Shown one piece after another: positions 1 through 9,249 of a stretch of DNA of 64,000 nucleotides. This DNA comes from Lacticaseibacillus zhaodongensis (GTDB lineage: Bacteria > Bacillota > Bacilli > Lactobacillales > Lactobacillaceae). The notes under the pieces are model-generated. The model did no database searches. It had not been told where the DNA came from and saw only the letters and a list, made by a program, of their open reading frames with translations. The DNA lies in contig NZ_BLBG01000006.1 in the NCBI RefSeq assembly GCF_009687905.1, positions 62,001-126,000 of the forward strand, written 5' to 3'. Position numbers and translations under genes: made by a program. Numbering within the stretch: position 1 is the first letter of the stretch; each line of letters opens with the position of its first letter.

Positions 1-2267
1 ATCCTTTGAGCATTGGCTTCTCCCTTCTGTAAATGCACTTGCCGGCCCTTGACCTGGATGTCCAAATCATCGCCATCAAGCAGCGTGAAGGTTGCCTGGT
101 TAGCAACGTTGACACCGATAAGCCGGCCGCGGTAGTTGAGTTTAAAACTGTAGCTTTGCCAGTTGTCCGGCAAAAACGGCTTAAAGCGAAGTCCCGTTTG
201 GTCATACCGCATTCCCGCAAAGCCCTGGACTATCGCCAACCAGCCACCGCTCATCGAGGTGATGTGCAGACCATCAGCGGTATCATTGTTGTAATTGTCC
301 AAATCCAAGCGCGCCGTCCGTGCATATAATTCAACTGCTTTGGCACTCTTGCCGAGCTCTGCAGCCAAGATTGCATGAATCGAAGCACTAAGTGAGCTTT
401 CATGGACCGTTAGTGGTTCATAAAAGTCAAAATTACGTTCCTTTTCCGCCATTGTGAACCGGTCATTCAGGAAGTAGATTCCCTGCAACACATCCGCCTG
501 CTTGATAAAGGGTGATCGCAAAATTCGGTCCCAAGACCAGTGCTGATTGATTGGCCGCTGATCGGCCGGAATCGAGCTTGCCGGACGCAAATCTTTATCG
601 AGAAAAGTATCATTTTGAACGAAAATACCTAAATCATGGTCAACTGGTTTGTACATGCGGTCAATGATGTCCTGCCAATGCGCCTTTTCGCTGGCACTGA
701 CCGCCAGTTCTGAAACAACATCCACATCACCTTTGGGCAACCGCTCTAAGGTGTATTCAAGGCACCAAGACGCCATCGTGTTCGTGTACCAATTGTTGTT
801 GACGTTGTTTTCATACTCATTCGGACCGGTCACACCGTGCAACATGTACTTCTGCTTCCGCTGACTGAAATGAACGCGGTCCGCCCAGAAACGGGCAATA
901 CCGACAAGCACCTCAAGTCCTGGCCCATTCACATAAGTTTCATCACCCGTATAGGTGGTGTACTGATAAATTGCAAATGCCACCGCCGCGTTGCGATGCA
1001 GCTCTTCAAAAGTGACTTCCCATTCGTTATGGCATTCCACGCCGTTGAAGGTGACCATCGGGAACAATGCTCCAGCTAGGCCTTGCATCCTGGCGTTGTG
1101 GTAGGCACCAGGTAATTGATCATGTCGGTACTGAAGCAAGGCTCGAGTGACGTCTGGCGGCGTCACGGCGAGGTACATCGGTACCACATATGCCTCCGTG
1201 TCCCAGTAAGTCGCACCACCATATTTTTCACCGGTGAATCCCTTGGGCCCAATATTGAGCCGCTTGTCCTCACCGTAATACGTCATAAACATTTGACAGA
1301 TGTTAAAGCGAATCCCTTGTTGGGCGGCGGCATCCCCAACGATTGACACATCACTTTGCTGCCACCGCTGTGCCCAAACCAGTTCGTGTGCGTGCAGATT
1401 CTCCGCAAAACTGCTGGCCTGGACCTTGTGCAATAACTTTTCCGCAGTTCTTTCCTGATTGGCTTTGGCCACGTCACGACTCGTTACAACGATAACGTCC
1501 TTTTCCAGTTCAAGATGCTGGCCTTGCCGTAATGTCGCGGTCACACGTTCTGTAACAGCGCCATCCTGGCCAGAGTGCAGACCCTCAACCGTCACACCGT
1601 TGCGACGCAATCCCTGTTTCACCATCACCGTGAACTGCGGTACCCCGAAAGGATTCGACTTGGTTGTCATTTGGATCAGGCCTGCATTTGGTTTGGTAAC
1701 ATCCGGAATCCAGAAATGATCTTCGTAGTTACTATCTTCATTAACAACATTGCCGTTGATCCCAGCATCAAAGTCAATTTTCGCCGTGCCGCGTACAACG
1801 AAAGCCGTAACCTTAATCAGCGCTGCCTGCCGGATTACACTGCTCAGAAACCGGGCAAATTGAAACCGGACTTCACAATCCTCTCGCTCCAGAATGAAGC
1901 TGCGGGTAAGCAAACCCTGATGCATATCGAGTGTCAGCGTGAAATCACGAAACTGCTCTTTTGCTAAGTCAACCCGCTGGCCGTTCACCGTCAAAAAGAT
2001 ATCGATAAAGCTAGGGGCGTTAATGACCTTGCCAAAGTACTCTGGGTAACCATTCTTCCACCAACCAACTCGCGTTTTATCCGGGAACCAAGTCCCTGCA
2101 ATGTAAGTTCCCTGGAGATGATCACCCGAATAACCTTCTTCAAAGTTTCCCCGCAAGCCCATGTAGCCATTTCCAATCGCGGTTAAACTCTCTTGCAGTC
2201 GTTTGTCTGCAATCGCTAGTTCGTGCGTTTGGACAAGCCAGGGATTGATTTCAAAAATTCGTTTCAT
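1..2267 (-). CDS. mapA: Maltose phosphorylase, GH65 (C-terminus cut by window edge)
   Basis: Cytoplasmic enzyme that splits maltose with phosphate into beta-glucose 1-phosphate and glucose. The open frame runs from ATG at 2267 to the window edge with no stop (755 codons), so it is nearly full length for the family and lacks only the extreme C-terminus. Visible family signatures are an N-terminal stretch with [13 protein letters not shown], the TYWDTEAY segment near residue 354, and GPNEYENN near 481-488. The Glu at about 484 is in the position of the known general acid of lactobacillal maltose phosphorylase. It lies downstream of the neopullulanase and alpha-glucosidase genes on the same strand, which fits intracellular maltodextrin breakdown. 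A GH65 enzyme with another disaccharide specificity (e.g. kojibiose) is less likely given the context. Confidence 0.93.
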   Translation of the reverse strand, partial: MKRIFEINPWLVQTHELAIADKRLQESLTAIGNGYMGLRGNFEEGYSGDHLQGTYIAGTWFPDKTRVGWWKNGYPEYFGKVINAPSFIDIFLTVNGQRVDLAKEQFRDFTLTLDMHQGLLTRSFILEREDCEVRFQFARFLSSVIRQAALIKVTAFVVRGTAKIDFDAGINGNVVNEDSNYEDHFWIPDVTKPNAGLIQMTTKSNPFGVPQFTVMVKQGLRRNGVTVEGLHSGQDGAVTERVTATLRQGQHLELEKDVIVVTSRDVAKANQERTAEKLLHKVQASSFAENLHAHELVWAQRWQQSDVSIVGDAAAQQGIRFNICQMFMTYYGEDKRLNIGPKGFTGEKYGGATYWDTEAYVVPMYLAVTPPDVTRALLQYRHDQLPGAYHNARMQGLAGALFPMVTFNGVECHNEWEVTFEELHRNAAVAFAIYQYTTYTGDETYVNGPGLEVLVGIARFWADRVHFSQRKQKYMLHGVTGPNEYENNVNNNWYTNTMASWCLEYTLERLPKGDVDVVSELAVSASEKAHWQDIIDRMYKPVDHDLGIFVQNDTFLDKDLRPASSIPADQRPINQHWSWDRILRSPFIKQADVLQGIYFLNDRFTMAEKERNFDFYEPLTVHESSLSASIHAILAAELGKSAKAVELYARTARLDLDNYNNDTADGLHITSMSGGWLAIVQGFAGMRYDQTGLRFKPFLPDNWQSYSFKLNYRGRLIGVNVANQATFTLLDGDDLDIQVKGRQVHLQKGEANAQR

Positions 2268-2400
2268 CTTATCCCTCACGTAATGCGCGTCTTGATTACC
2301 GCGCAACTTCTTCATAATTGATTAGCTTTTAAATCTATCCTGCAGCAACTTTGTCGGTCGACTCGGCACGTTGCTTGCTACGGTTTCAATTATGTTGGCG

Positions 2401-2416
2401 AGTAAGCGCTTTTACA
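2401..2416. promoter_or_regulatory. cre-like / LacI-family operator upstream of mapA
   Basis: AGTAAGCGCTTTTACA resembles the CcpA catabolite-responsive element (TGNAANCGNTNNCA type). It sits 134 bp upstream of the mapA start in the 181-bp gap after the neopullulanase gene. This suggests catabolite control of mapA separately from the upstream genes. The call is by consensus only. Confidence 0.45.
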
Positions 2417-2428
2417 ATTTGGAAAACT

Positions 2429-2444
2429 CTGTTACCGCTATCAA
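2429..2444. promoter_or_regulatory. Candidate maltose-regulator operator, half-conserved
   Basis: CTGTTACCGCTATCAA closely matches the reverse complement of the perfect palindrome at 5969-5984 upstream of the alpha-glucosidase gene. Two similar sites ahead of two genes of one catabolic set suggest a shared LacI/MalR-type regulator. The regulator gene is not in the window. Confidence 0.4.
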
Positions 2445-2448
2445 TCTA

Positions 2449-4194
2449 CTAATCAGCCTTGATTACAAAACCGTTTGGGCCTAGCTGTCCATCGCGATAG
2501 TTTTGCGCCAAGGTTGCTTCACCGTTCAGGCTAACTGGCTGGCCCGTAGTGTTGAAGTATGCGGTCACGTTATGATCTCCCTTGCGTGAAACTGCAATCA
2601 ATCCGTGTTTCGTGACACTGAGCTTGGTGCTACCTTGGCCCAACGTCCTTGCATACTTCCGGCGCAGCTTGATTAATGCGGCGACCGCCTGCCAAGTCTG
2701 GCCGCCAAGCTTCGACCAGTCCATTGGCCGACGATCATCCGGATCGTTGCCACCATCCATACCCATCTCAGTTCCGTAGTAAATGCACGGTGCCCCAGTT
2801 TGGGTGAAAATGAACGCCAAAGTTTGGAGTGCCAAGGCTTCATTGTCCCCAGCGAGGGTCAGTAACCGCGCGGTATCATGCGAATCAAGCATGTTCAGCA
2901 TCACTTGGTTAACCTGATCACGGTAGAGCATCAACTGATCAGTTAGCCGTGCCACCATCTGCTTTGCCGTCTGCTTATGGGTCAAAAAGTGATCCATAAG
3001 CAGTTCTGTGTACGCGTAGTTCATGACTCCTGAAAATTGATCTCCGTTAAGCCAAGGCTGACTAGAATGCCAAACCTCACCCAGCACGTAAAAATCCGGC
3101 TTAATAGCTTTCACAGCAGCATAAAACCGCCGCCAAAAGCCGTGATCGACTTCATTAGCTACGTCCAATCGCCATGCATCAATGTCGAACTCTTCAATCC
3201 AGTACTTGGCCACCGTCAGTAAGTAATCTTGAACTTGTGGATTGTCCGTGTTGAGTTTGGGCATGTGGGACTCAAACGCAAAGGTCTCGTACTGGGGTTC
3301 ACCCTCACCTTTAGTCGGGTCGTTAAACGGAGCCACAGGAAATTGGTTGATGTGGAACCAATCTGCAAACCGTGACTGCGCCCCTTTTTCCAAAACGTCC
3401 TGCCATTGCATGCTCTCGTAACCCATGTGGTTAAATACAGCATCAAGCATGACCTTCATCCCCCGCTTGTGGGCTGCGGTCACCAAACGGGCAAAAAGTG
3501 CTTTATCACCAAAAGCCGGATCAATTTCAAGGTAGTCGATGGTATCGTACTTATGGTTGGAACTAGCTGCAAAAATTGGGCAGAAATACAATCCGTTGAC
3601 GCCTAAGCTCTGGAGATCATCTAGGTGGTCTAACACGCCCTGTAAATCACCACCATAAAAGTCCTCACGGCCCGGGTGATCTTCTGGGCGCCATGTCTTC
3701 GTACCGACCGGATCATTGCTAGTATCGCCGTTGGCAAAACGCTCCGGAAAGATTTGGTACCAAACGGTTTGCTTGACCCAATCTGGGGTCCGCACCATGT
3801 CGCTTTCGTGCAAATACGGAACACGGAAATAGTTGGCCGTTTCTTGCCGCATCATTTCGCTGTCTTCACGCAGGCCCCGATCACCAAGCAGCGTGATGGC
3901 ACCATCAACACCAGTAATCACAAACTGATACTGCAAGCGGTGGTACGGTGCAGTCAGGGTAACACCCCAGTAGTCTTGCGTTTCACCTTCACCAATCCGA
4001 ACCATTTTTGTCGTTGTGTATTTGAAAGTGCTACGGCCATCCGCACCGGTAATCATCCAGTACGGGTCACCAAAAATTACTGTCACGGCCGCGACATCAT
4101 TCTTAGCAGTGTGCAAGCGCAACCGTAAGTGATCTGCATCATAAAGAAAACAATCTTCGCTTTCAGGGCGATGTTGCAATGCACTAGTTATCAT
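2449..4194 (-). CDS. Neopullulanase / maltogenic amylase (GH13_20)
   Basis: Alpha-amylase family enzyme of 581 residues, probably cytoplasmic (no signal peptide), cutting cyclodextrins, maltodextrins or pullulan. It has an N-terminal beta domain typical of maltogenic amylases (residues about 1-125), followed by the (beta/alpha)8 barrel beginning WYQIFPERFANGD. Catalytic residues are visible as Asp344 in AWRLDVANE, Glu373 in VLGEVWH and Asp440 in MLDSHDTAR. It lies 58 bp downstream of the alpha-glucosidase gene and upstream of mapA, so the three probably form one maltodextrin operon. Cyclomaltodextrinase, neopullulanase and maltogenic amylase cannot be told apart from sequence alone. Confidence 0.93.
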   Translation of the reverse strand: MITSALQHRPESEDCFLYDADHLRLRLHTAKNDVAAVTVIFGDPYWMITGADGRSTFKYTTTKMVRIGEGETQDYWGVTLTAPYHRLQYQFVITGVDGAITLLGDRGLREDSEMMRQETANYFRVPYLHESDMVRTPDWVKQTVWYQIFPERFANGDTSNDPVGTKTWRPEDHPGREDFYGGDLQGVLDHLDDLQSLGVNGLYFCPIFAASSNHKYDTIDYLEIDPAFGDKALFARLVTAAHKRGMKVMLDAVFNHMGYESMQWQDVLEKGAQSRFADWFHINQFPVAPFNDPTKGEGEPQYETFAFESHMPKLNTDNPQVQDYLLTVAKYWIEEFDIDAWRLDVANEVDHGFWRRFYAAVKAIKPDFYVLGEVWHSSQPWLNGDQFSGVMNYAYTELLMDHFLTHKQTAKQMVARLTDQLMLYRDQVNQVMLNMLDSHDTARLLTLAGDNEALALQTLAFIFTQTGAPCIYYGTEMGMDGGNDPDDRRPMDWSKLGGQTWQAVAALIKLRRKYARTLGQGSTKLSVTKHGLIAVSRKGDHNVTAYFNTTGQPVSLNGEATLAQNYRDGQLGPNGFVIKAD

Positions 4195-4252
4195 TGTTAC
4201 CTCCGTTCACCGCGCCAAAGTCGGCGCGGCTACTCTCGCTTTGATTTCATTT

Positions 4253-5905
4253 CTAATACCGCTGGAACACAACACTGGCGTGCGCGCCCAAGGTCAACTC
4301 GTTTCCCGTCTGACCGTACGCACCTGCTGATAAAAGCGCCGTATATTCGCCAGCCGGCAACGTGAACACCGCATCCCTCGCGGTTAAATTAACAGCCACG
4401 AGCACCGTTTCCAGCGCCGTTTGCCTCGTGTAGACATACGTGCTGTCCCCAAAATCAAGCAGCCGAAACTTTCCTTCTTGCAATACGGGTTCTGCCTTAA
4501 TTGCTAGTAACTGTTTATAAAAGTTCAGCATGCTATTCTTGTCTTGTTTTTGCGCGGAAACTGGAGCCGTTTTGCTTGCTGCGCCATTCAGCCATGGTGT
4601 ACCGGTAGTGAAGCCACCATGCGCCGAATCGTCCCAAGACATCGGCCCCCGTGCGGGCAACTTATGCGTAGCGCTGACCATTTTGAGGGCGTCTGCTTTG
4701 GCTTTTCCTTGCGTAATCGCCTTTTTCACGAATGCATCGACGGATGGGTCTGCGAATTGGCTGCTGGAATTGAACTGCAGATTTTGCATCCCCAGCTCTT
4801 CACCGTAATAAATGATTGGAATTCCCCGTTGCAGGTACATCAAGATTGCCAAGCTTCGCGCCTCAGTTTCTGAATGCGCTACACGAGTTGCCAGACGCGC
4901 CATGTCGTGATTGCTCCAGTAAAGCGTGGGTAAAGATGCTAACGTCTGCTGCCAAACAACTTGGGTTTCACGGAACTGATGCCAGTCGATTGACGTAGGC
5001 TGGTACTGATGTGGCAAAGTGTCGTCAAGTGCTTCTTCATCTGTGGTGAAATAGCGGAACGTAATTACTGAATCCATCAAGTGCGCGTACGCACTGGTGT
5101 AATCAACCGCCAGATTCACACTCGCACTAGCAGCTTCCCCAAGTAAAAACGCCTGCGGATAATCAGCCTTAATTCGCTCCGCAAATGGCCGCAACCACTC
5201 CTGCACCTTTGGCAAGTTTGCAAAGAATGGCTCCGCAACAATTGGCTCGTTATCATCCCCGGCGGTCGGATAATTTTGGTACAAATCACCCTTTGCGATG
5301 TGAATGAATGCGTCCAGACGTAAGCCGTCAATCCCCTTACCCAGCCAAAATTCGGCCACATCGCCCATTGCTAACCGGACTTCGGGGTTGGCCCAGTTCA
5401 AATCGGGCATCCGCTTATCGAATAAATGAAAATAGGACTGACCGCTACCACTAGGATCCGGCGCCCAGACAGAGCCGCCAAAAAAGCTACCCCAATTATT
5501 TGGCTTGCGGCCATTTTTACCGGCAAAAATGTAGTAGTCGCGGTAAATGCTATTTTTGCTCTTAACTGCATCTTGAAACCATGGATGTTGGTCCGATGTG
5601 TGGTTCAACACAAAGTCCATGATGACGTGAATCCCCGCCGCATGCATGTCAGCAATCAACGCTTCCATATCAGCCATGGTTCCCATCCGTTCATCAATGG
5701 CATAATAATTGGCCACATCGTAACCGTTATCCACTTGCGGTGAAACAAACACCGGATTGAGCCAAACGGCATTGATTCCTAAATCCTTTAAATACGGTAT
5801 TCGCTGGCGAATCCCGTTCAGGTCCCCTATCCCATCACCATTACTATCCTGAAATGACTTTGGGTAGATCTGGTAAATAATTGCGCGGTCATACCAAGAC
5901 GCCAT
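4253..5905 (-). CDS. malL: Alpha-glucosidase / oligo-1,6-glucosidase (GH13_31)
   Basis: Cytoplasmic GH13 enzyme of 550 residues releasing glucose from malto- or isomalto-oligosaccharides. It starts WYDRAIIYQIYPKSFQDSNGDGIGDL, typical of subfamily 31. Conserved regions include DFVLNHTSDQHPWF, GLRLDAFIHIAKGDL (nucleophile Asp), LLGEA (acid/base Glu) and YWSNHDMAR (third Asp). I chose ATG 5905 because AAGGAGGGG lies eight bases upstream; the frame could extend to TTG 5929, but that would start inside or ahead of the ribosome-binding site. It is first in the presumed malL-amylase-mapA operon and preceded by a palindromic operator at 5969-5984. Exact linkage preference is uncertain. Confidence 0.92.
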   Translation of the reverse strand: MASWYDRAIIYQIYPKSFQDSNGDGIGDLNGIRQRIPYLKDLGINAVWLNPVFVSPQVDNGYDVANYYAIDERMGTMADMEALIADMHAAGIHVIMDFVLNHTSDQHPWFQDAVKSKNSIYRDYYIFAGKNGRKPNNWGSFFGGSVWAPDPSGSGQSYFHLFDKRMPDLNWANPEVRLAMGDVAEFWLGKGIDGLRLDAFIHIAKGDLYQNYPTAGDDNEPIVAEPFFANLPKVQEWLRPFAERIKADYPQAFLLGEAASASVNLAVDYTSAYAHLMDSVITFRYFTTDEEALDDTLPHQYQPTSIDWHQFRETQVVWQQTLASLPTLYWSNHDMARLATRVAHSETEARSLAILMYLQRGIPIIYYGEELGMQNLQFNSSSQFADPSVDAFVKKAITQGKAKADALKMVSATHKLPARGPMSWDDSAHGGFTTGTPWLNGAASKTAPVSAQKQDKNSMLNFYKQLLAIKAEPVLQEGKFRLLDFGDSTYVYTRQTALETVLVAVNLTARDAVFTLPAGEYTALLSAGAYGQTGNELTLGAHASVVFQRY

Positions 5906-5968
5906 ATTCATCCCCTCCTTCAGCTTCAAGATTATCGGCTCATCATAGCTACAACAAGCTAAAGGGAA

Positions 5969-5984
5969 CTGTTAGCGGTAACAG
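5969..5984. promoter_or_regulatory. malO: Perfect 16-bp palindrome, candidate maltose operon operator
   Basis: CTGTTAGCGGTAACAG is a perfect inverted repeat about 64 bp upstream of the malL start. A near copy lies at 2429-2444 upstream of mapA. Placement and CG centre fit a LacI/GalR-family operator. The palindrome is seen directly; the regulator is inferred. Confidence 0.5.
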
Positions 5985-6077
5985 GCTTGATCTGTTAGGC
6001 GTTAGTACCCATCTGGGGGGCAATCTTTCGTAGTTCACAGTAACTACTGCATAGATTCGCAAATGCGAACCTGAGGA

Positions 6078-6116
6078 CAAAAAAAGAGCCGCAGCAACTT
6101 TAATTGCTACGGCTCC
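6078..6116 (-). terminator. Rho-independent terminator after tRNA-Val
   Basis: On the minus strand a 12-bp stem (GAGCCGTAGCAA paired with TTGCTGCGGCTC) with an AT-rich loop is followed by seven T residues. It starts about 8 bp past the tRNA 3' end. Confidence 0.9.
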
Positions 6117-6123
6117 ACTATGA

Positions 6124-6196
6124 TGGAGGATACAGGGCTCGAACCTGTGACCCTCTGCTTGTAAGGCAGACGCTCTCCCAACTGAGCTAATCCTCC
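6124..6196 (-). tRNA. trnV: tRNA-Val (anticodon TAC)
   Basis: A 73-nt cloverleaf is readable on the minus strand: acceptor GGAGGAT paired with ATCCTCC, D-arm TAGCTCAGTTGGGAGAGC, anticodon stem TCTGC/GCAGA with loop CTTACAA (anticodon TAC, valine), and T-arm CAGGTTCGAGCCCTG. The discriminator is A; CCA is not encoded. It is followed at once by an intrinsic terminator. Confidence 0.97.
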
Positions 6197-6290
6197 ATGA
6201 CGTCACCAACCAGATAACATTAATACTATACCCTGTTCGGCAAGGCCCGTCTAGTAGTAATTTCGATTTTGACCAAATAGTTTGCGGATA

Positions 6291-6324
6291 CCAAAAAACG
6301 GCCACCAGCACTGGCGACCGTTCA
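6291..6324 (-). terminator. Terminator of gltX
   Basis: On the minus strand AACGGTCGCCA pairs with TGGTGGCCGTT around a four-base loop, followed by T6, starting a few bases after the gltX stop codon. Confidence 0.85.
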
Positions 6325-6329
6325 TCAAC

Positions 6330-7817
6330 TTAGTTCAATTTTGAGAGCACGTATTCCATGTTTGCGAGGACCTGCTTGCGGCCGATCAGCTCCAGAGTTT
6401 CTGGCAACTGGGGACCGTGCATGACGCGGGTCGTGGCAATTCGGATCGGCATGTAGAGCTTGCGGCCCTTCGCACCAGTCTCGTCGCGTACTTCGTTAGT
6501 TGCACGCTTGATGTTCAGTGCGGAGAATGGCTTGATGACCTTCATCTTCTCGTAGAAGGACTTGATGACCGGCAGCGCCTGGTCGTCAGCAATCTCCTGC
6601 ATGTCCGTGTCGTTGAGTTCAGCGGGCTTGCTGAAGAACAGGTCGGCGTCGTCAACGATTTGGGCGGTATAGCTCATCTGCTGCTTGTACAGGTTGGTGA
6701 CCTGACGAACCCATTCGATAGTCTTAGTATCCGGGTCTTCCGCGACCTTACCCGCACGGATCAAGTTGTCCAGGGCCAGGCCGGCGATTTCGTTCTCATC
6801 GCTGTTCTTGACGTACTGGTTGTTGACCCATTCGAGCTTCTTCTGGTCGAACTTAGCCGGACTCTTGCTCAGCCGGGCTGGGTCAAACTGCTTGATGAAC
6901 TGCTTCTTGGTGAAGATTTCACCCTCACCCTTAGGGGACCAGCCCAAAAGGGTAATGAAGTTGAACATCGCTTGCGGCAGGTAACCGAGTTCCTTGTACT
7001 GTTCGATGAACTGCAAGATGGTCTCGTCCCGCTTGGACAGCTTCTTACCCGTCTCGGTGTTGATGATCAAAGTCATGTGGCCGAAAACAGGTGGCTCCCA
7101 GCCGAATGCTTCGTAAATCGCCAGCTGCTTTGGCGTGTTGGCAATGTGGTCATCACCGCGCAGGACGTGGCTGATCTGCATCATGTGGTCATCGACAACA
7201 ACCGCGAAGTTGTAAGTCGGCATGCCATCGTGCTTCTGGATGACAAAATCCCCACCGATTGAATCGGAGTCGATGCTGATGTCACCCTTAACGATGTCGT
7301 CCCACTCGTAAGTGTGATCTGCAGGAATGTGGAAACGAATAACTGGCTTCAAACCCTTCGCCTTGGCTGCGGCAATTGCTGCGGCCTTTTCGTCTTCACT
7401 CATGCCCGCGTATTCGTAAACGTAGTGCGGCATCTGGTGGGTTGCCTTTTGCTGTTCACGTTCTGCGTTCAGTTCGTCCTCAGTCTTGTAGGATTCGTAG
7501 GCATAGCCTTCATCAACCAGCTTCTGAATCAGAGGCTTGTAGATGTCGAGCCGTTCTGACTGCCGGTAAGGACCGAAATCGCCGCCCACGTCAGGGCCTT
7601 CATCCCAGTCAATACCCAGCCAGTGCAAGTTGTCTTCCTGGCTCTTTTCACCGTCAGCAACGTTCCGCTTCGTATCAGTGTCTTCGATCCGCAGAATTAA
7701 TTTTCCGTTGTTGTGCCGTGCAAACAAATAGTTGAATAAAGCCGTCCGGGCGTTACCAATGTGTAAGTGCCCAGTCGGACTCGGTGCGTAACGCACACGA
7801 ATTGGTCGATCTGCCAA
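6330..7817 (-). CDS. gltX: Glutamyl-tRNA synthetase
   Basis: Class I aminoacyl-tRNA synthetase charging tRNA-Glu (probably also tRNA-Gln in this group, as the precursor for transamidation). It has the [19 protein letters not shown] signature containing the HIGH-type motif and KLSKRDETI as the KMSKS motif, with normal length (about 495 residues). The start is probably TTG 7817: GGAGG sits eight bases upstream and the protein then begins [15 protein letters not shown] as in relatives. The in-frame ATG at 7832 overlaps that ribosome-binding site. In many lactobacilli gltX directly follows yacL; here about 6 kb of other genes intervene. Confidence 0.97.
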   Translation of the reverse strand: MADRPIRVRYAPSPTGHLHIGNARTALFNYLFARHNNGKLILRIEDTDTKRNVADGEKSQEDNLHWLGIDWDEGPDVGGDFGPYRQSERLDIYKPLIQKLVDEGYAYESYKTEDELNAEREQQKATHQMPHYVYEYAGMSEDEKAAAIAAAKAKGLKPVIRFHIPADHTYEWDDIVKGDISIDSDSIGGDFVIQKHDGMPTYNFAVVVDDHMMQISHVLRGDDHIANTPKQLAIYEAFGWEPPVFGHMTLIINTETGKKLSKRDETILQFIEQYKELGYLPQAMFNFITLLGWSPKGEGEIFTKKQFIKQFDPARLSKSPAKFDQKKLEWVNNQYVKNSDENEIAGLALDNLIRAGKVAEDPDTKTIEWVRQVTNLYKQQMSYTAQIVDDADLFFSKPAELNDTDMQEIADDQALPVIKSFYEKMKVIKPFSALNIKRATNEVRDETGAKGRKLYMPIRIATTRVMHGPQLPETLELIGRKQVLANMEYVLSKLN

Positions 7818-7875
7818 TTTTTCCGCCTCCATATATAAGTCACAATACCTGATTCAGTCTACCACATAATTGGCG

Positions 7876-7921
7876 GCTTTCAGAGTGCATATGTGCAGTA
7901 TCCGCTTTCAGGGCGCATCTG
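7876..7921. promoter_or_regulatory. Imperfect 18-bp direct repeat in aldo/keto reductase promoter region
   Basis: GCTTTCAGAGTGCATATG (7876-7893) is repeated as GCTTTCAGGGCGCATCTG (7904-7921) with a 28-bp period and three mismatches. It lies 50-95 bp upstream of the reductase start. A helical-phase direct repeat at this place may be an operator; the regulator is unknown. Confidence 0.4.
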
Positions 7922-7970
7922 ACTGTGTTAGATTAGAAGCGAACCATAAACGAATGGAGGAACCGAGTAT

Positions 7971-8891
7971 ATGAAACGAATCAATATCGGTCAAAGTGGG
8001 CTAATGGCTTCACCAATCGGCCTGGGCGTCATGCGCATCACTAAGCTTAATGAGGAGCAGGCAACCGCCCTGCTGGAAAGTGCCTACGCGTCCGGCGTCA
8101 ACTTCTTCGACAACGCCGACATCTACGCGGATGGTGAATCCGAGAAGCTGTTCGGAGCCGCACTCAAAAAGGCCAGCTTCAACCGTAGCGACGTATTAGT
8201 GCAGACAAAAGTGGGCATCGTGCCCGGCAAACGGTACAATTTCGGCAAGCAGTACATTTTGGATGCCGTCGATGCCAGCTTGCAGCGGCTGGGCGTTGAT
8301 TACGTCGACTCCCTGCTGCTGCACCGGCCCGACCCACTGATGGAGCCCGATGAGGTTGCCGAAGCCTTCCTCACCCTGCAAAATAGCGGCAAGGTGCGCC
8401 AGTTTGGTGTTTCCAACTTCAACCCAATGCAGGTCGAGTTGTTGCAGCAGGCCGTTCCGCAGCGCCTGATTGCCAACCAGCTGCAGTTGTCCCTGAAGCA
8501 CACCGGCATGATCGACTTCTGGCTGCACACCAACATGGCTGATGACCACTCCATCGACCACGATGGCGGTGTCCTCGAATACAGCCGCCTCAAGGGCATG
8601 ACCGTGCAGGCATGGAGCCCATACCAGTACGGGATGTTCGAGGGTGTCTTCATCGACAACCCGAAGTTCCCGAAGCTGAACGCAAAACTGCACGAAATGG
8701 CTGACAAGTACCACACCAACGTCAACGCCATCGCCGCAGCCTGGATCCTGCGCATCCCCGGCAACACCCAAGTCATCGCCGGCACGACCTACAAGGACCG
8801 CATCGCCCAAGTGGCGGAAGCTGCCGACGTCGTGCTTGATGGGCAGGATTGGTATGATCTGTACTTCGCTGCAGGGAATGATCTGCCATAG
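7971..8891 (+). CDS. Aldo/keto reductase, YdhF-type
   Basis: NADPH-dependent oxidoreductase of 306 residues with the (beta/alpha)8 AKR fold. The catalytic tetrad is visible: Asp47 and Tyr52 in FFDNADIY, Lys80 in VQTKVG, His118 in LLHRPDPL. GKVRQFGVSNF and AWILRIPGNTQVIAGT are the usual cofactor and closing motifs. GGAGG lies upstream of ATG 7971. It is monocistronic, with its own promoter region containing a direct repeat. A tandem pair of long hairpin elements begins eight bases after its stop codon. Substrate is unknown. Confidence 0.9.
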   Translation: MKRINIGQSGLMASPIGLGVMRITKLNEEQATALLESAYASGVNFFDNADIYADGESEKLFGAALKKASFNRSDVLVQTKVGIVPGKRYNFGKQYILDAVDASLQRLGVDYVDSLLLHRPDPLMEPDEVAEAFLTLQNSGKVRQFGVSNFNPMQVELLQQAVPQRLIANQLQLSLKHTGMIDFWLHTNMADDHSIDHDGGVLEYSRLKGMTVQAWSPYQYGMFEGVFIDNPKFPKLNAKLHEMADKYHTNVNAIAAAWILRIPGNTQVIAGTTYKDRIAQVAEAADVVLDGQDWYDLYFAAGNDLP

Positions 8892-8898
8892 AAATAGG

Positions 8899-9022
8899 AT
8901 GCGCAGCGGGGCGCTTAGAAGGTGAGGACTAACGTACTTCTGGAGTAATGCCTGGTCTTTAGGCATTACTTCAGAAGTGTGTTAGCCGCAGCCTTCTGCC
9001 CCGCGCAGCTCAACTCGGCACC
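8899..9022 (+). repeat. Modular hairpin element B1
   Basis: A ~120-bp near-palindrome starting eight bases after the reductase stop. Stems in order: GCGGGG/CCCCGC, AGAAGG/CCTTCT, CTAAC/GTTAG, then ACTTCTG-AGTAATGCC paired with GGCATTACT-CAGAAGT. Between the second and third stems is an asymmetric internal loop, TGAG opposite CGCAG. It ends CGCAGCTCAACTCGGCACC. It is tandem with B2 and homologous to the pair at 45165-45412. No protein is encoded. Confidence 0.85.
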
Positions 9023-9030
9023 GGATGCAG

Positions 9031-9154
9031 GATGCGGAGAGGAACGGTTTGAAGGTGAGGACTAGGGTGCTCTGGGCTAAATGCCTGGTCTTTGGCATTT
9101 AGTCCAGAGCATTCTAGCCGCAACCTTCAGTTCCTCGCAGCTCAACTCGGCACC
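9031..9154 (+). repeat. Modular hairpin element B2 (tandem copy of B1 family)
   Basis: Second tandem unit, same architecture as B1 but with different, compensating stems: GAGGAAC/GTTCCTC, TGAAGG/ACCTTCA, CTAG/CTAG, GCTCTGG-CTAAATGCC paired with GGCATTTAG-CCAGAGC. The internal loop TGAG/CGCAA and the tail CGCAGCTCAACTCGGCACC are kept. Its first arm shares about 20 bases with element B4 in the his leader. Confidence 0.85.
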
Positions 9155-9197
9155 ATAAATTCAAACCATTTCAGCTTAGCTTCTATACTAAACCAAA

Positions 9198-9239
9198 ATA
9201 CTCCGCCTTCTGAATCGCAAGAAGGCGGAGTATTTTTTT
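9198..9239. terminator. Bidirectional terminator between reductase and TauE genes
   Basis: ATACTCCGCCTTC pairs with GAAGGCGGAGTAT around a ten-base loop, followed by a T-run on the plus strand. It sits between convergent genes and could serve both. Confidence 0.88.
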
Positions 9240-9249
9240 GTGCCTATTC

